Assembly (NCBI RefSeq): GCF_030730945.1
Contig: NZ_JAVAMS010000002.1
Coordinates: 558,001 to 622,000, forward strand
From: Aurantiacibacter poecillastricola
GTDB taxonomy: Bacteria > Pseudomonadota > Alphaproteobacteria > Sphingomonadales > Sphingomonadaceae
Direction: 5' to 3'
DNA length: 64,000 nucleotides
Shown: in pieces, positions 63,346 through 64,000 of the stretch
Layout of the letters: each line of letters starts with the position of its first letter
Position numbering within the stretch: position 1 is the first letter of the stretch
Notes under the pieces: model-generated
Database searches by the model: none
What the model was told of the DNA's origin: nothing
The model's input: only the letters and a program-made list of their open reading frames with translations
Position numbers and translations under genes: made by a program

Positions 63346-63968
63346 CAGCGCAGCAGTCTGGGGCCGAGGAGCCAACCCAGCGCGGCCATCGCAAGGATGG
63401 GAAGGCAATAGAATACGGTCATGTAGCCCATTCCCAACTCCGGGCAGTACGGGGAATAGGCGATCATGGCGACGCCGCCGCCGAACAGGCCGGCAGATAG
63501 CCCCGTCCGGCGCAGGTTGGTGGGCGCCAGCCAGCGCGCGGCGAAGATGGCTCCCGCAAAGCCGATGGGGCTCATTACCGCCATTGCCAGCAGGCAGGTT
63601 CGCCATGTGGCCCCGCGCACGACCGGGCCCGTCTGCAAGAACTCCAGGGCAAGGAAAGCGGCGACGAAGATGAAGGGGATGGCCATGCCGATAGTGACCG
63701 AGGCGGACGGCCGCGCAGGTCTACCCAGCACCCACAGGGCGCTCGCGCTCAAAAAAACGAGAGCGAAGGCAAAGCCCCATTTGGCTGTCAGGGGCATCAC
63801 GCCATAGCGCTCGACCGGGTCGAAAGCCCCATCAAGCGTTGCTGCTATGCCCAGCGTGCACAGCGCAAACACGCCGAGAAGGGGCGCGGCAAACCGCCAG
63901 AAGGGGCTGGCGGACGGCTCCGGCCCTTCGGCGGAGAGCCGGTCCAGGAGGAGTTCGGTGTCAGTCAT
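63342..63968 (-). CDS. NrsF/DUF1109 family membrane anti-sigma protein
   Basis: The 208-residue product has a short cytosolic start (TDTELLLDRLSAEGPEP) and six membrane helices (about 24-44, 64-81, 90-110, 122-144, 155-173, 182-203). This matches DUF1109/NrsF proteins, which hold an ECF sigma factor at the membrane; they usually follow the sigma gene. YSPYCPELGM near helix 5-6 has the conserved Cys. The next gene upstream overlaps it by 8 bases. Confidence 0.82.
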   Translation of the reverse strand: MTDTELLLDRLSAEGPEPSASPFWRFAAPLLGVFALCTLGIAATLDGAFDPVERYGVMPLTAKWGFAFALVFLSASALWVLGRPARPSASVTIGMAIPFIFVAAFLALEFLQTGPVVRGATWRTCLLAMAVMSPIGFAGAIFAARWLAPTNLRRTGLSAGLFGGGVAMIAYSPYCPELGMGYMTVFYCLPILAMAALGWLLGPRLLRW

Positions 63969-64000
63969 TCAGTCGGTCTTCGTCCGCTATGTCCTTCAGG
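63961..64000 (-). CDS. 3' end of an upstream gene, perhaps an ECF sigma factor
   Basis: Only the last 12 codons are inside the window: LKDIADEDRLND, then the stop at 63961. The frame overlaps the NrsF-type start by 8 bases. In known systems the partner of NrsF is an ECF sigma factor directly upstream, so that is the expectation; the fragment alone cannot show it. Confidence 0.35.
   Translation of the reverse strand, partial: LKDIADEDRLND

Overview
The window is GC-rich (roughly 64% by eye), densely packed chromosomal DNA of an alphaproteobacterium, most likely order Sphingomonadales, family Erythrobacteraceae. I infer this from protein families typical of that group (UrcA, a DUF2459/TIGR02117 protein, an NrsF/DUF1109 protein, a very large OAR-type TonB receptor, CmcJ-type oxidoreductase) and from housekeeping proteins of alphaproteobacterial type. 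I saw no tRNA, rRNA, CRISPR array, transposase or prophage module. Genus is not resolved.

Layout. 1-6.8 kb: small membrane proteins, trmD-rplS with a clear terminator, asd, a lipoprotein, a uracil-DNA-glycosylase-like protein, an alpha/beta hydrolase and a beta-propeller lipoprotein. 7.6-12.4 kb: a copper-response block. csoR, a DUF2231 membrane protein, a DUF305 protein and a K+-channel-like protein run left; copA and copB run right; a CsoR-type operator lies in the 49-bp gap. 12.4-16.3 kb: the rpsF-rpsR-rplI operon, a DUF3237 protein and a DUF808 protein. 16.3-22.3 kb: a Mur ligase divergent from an LD-carboxypeptidase, fabD-fabG, a DUF559 nuclease gene framed by palindromic inverted repeats, then dnaN. 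22.3-30.7 kb: a ferredoxin-NADP reductase-like enzyme, two tandem PAS-GGDEF-EAL-PilZ proteins and lepA. 30.7-33.5 kb: a small accessory block (XRE-ImmA metallopeptidase, unknown protein, HNH endonuclease) of visibly lower GC. 33.5-37.1 kb: a terminase-small-subunit-like protein, an orphan Flp pilin, an O-methyltransferase and a CmcJ/NvfI oxidoreductase. 37.3-43.7 kb: a 988-residue TonB receptor with strongly biased codon use, facing an overlapping operon of two 2-oxoglutarate/Fe(II) oxygenase-type proteins and a methyltransferase. 43.9-51.2 kb: UrcA, bamD, PilZ, recN, a lipoprotein, ligA, a short-chain dehydrogenase and another PilZ. 51.2-54.5 kb: a four-gene overlapping operon (SDR, subclass B3 metallo-beta-lactamase, prmA, DUF2459). 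54.6-58 kb: sdhC-sdhD-sdhA without sdhB, then two DUF393/DCC proteins. 58-64 kb: an M20 peptidase, a cyclophilin, CreD, a ClpP-like protease, an FMN alpha-hydroxy-acid oxidase and an NrsF-type anti-sigma protein, cut at the right edge just inside the next gene.

How the genes work together: the copper block looks like one CsoR-controlled regulon; the Mur ligase/LD-carboxypeptidase pair suggests peptidoglycan recycling; the two GGDEF-EAL-PilZ proteins plus two stand-alone PilZ proteins make this region rich in cyclic-di-GMP functions. Most interesting are the DUF559 gene with its palindromic terminal repeats (20419-20959), the accessory block behind lepA with a possible gene remnant at its edge, the TonB/oxygenase cluster, and a recurring promoter layout that predicts leaderless mRNAs. 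No wholly new system is proven by sequence alone; these are candidates.
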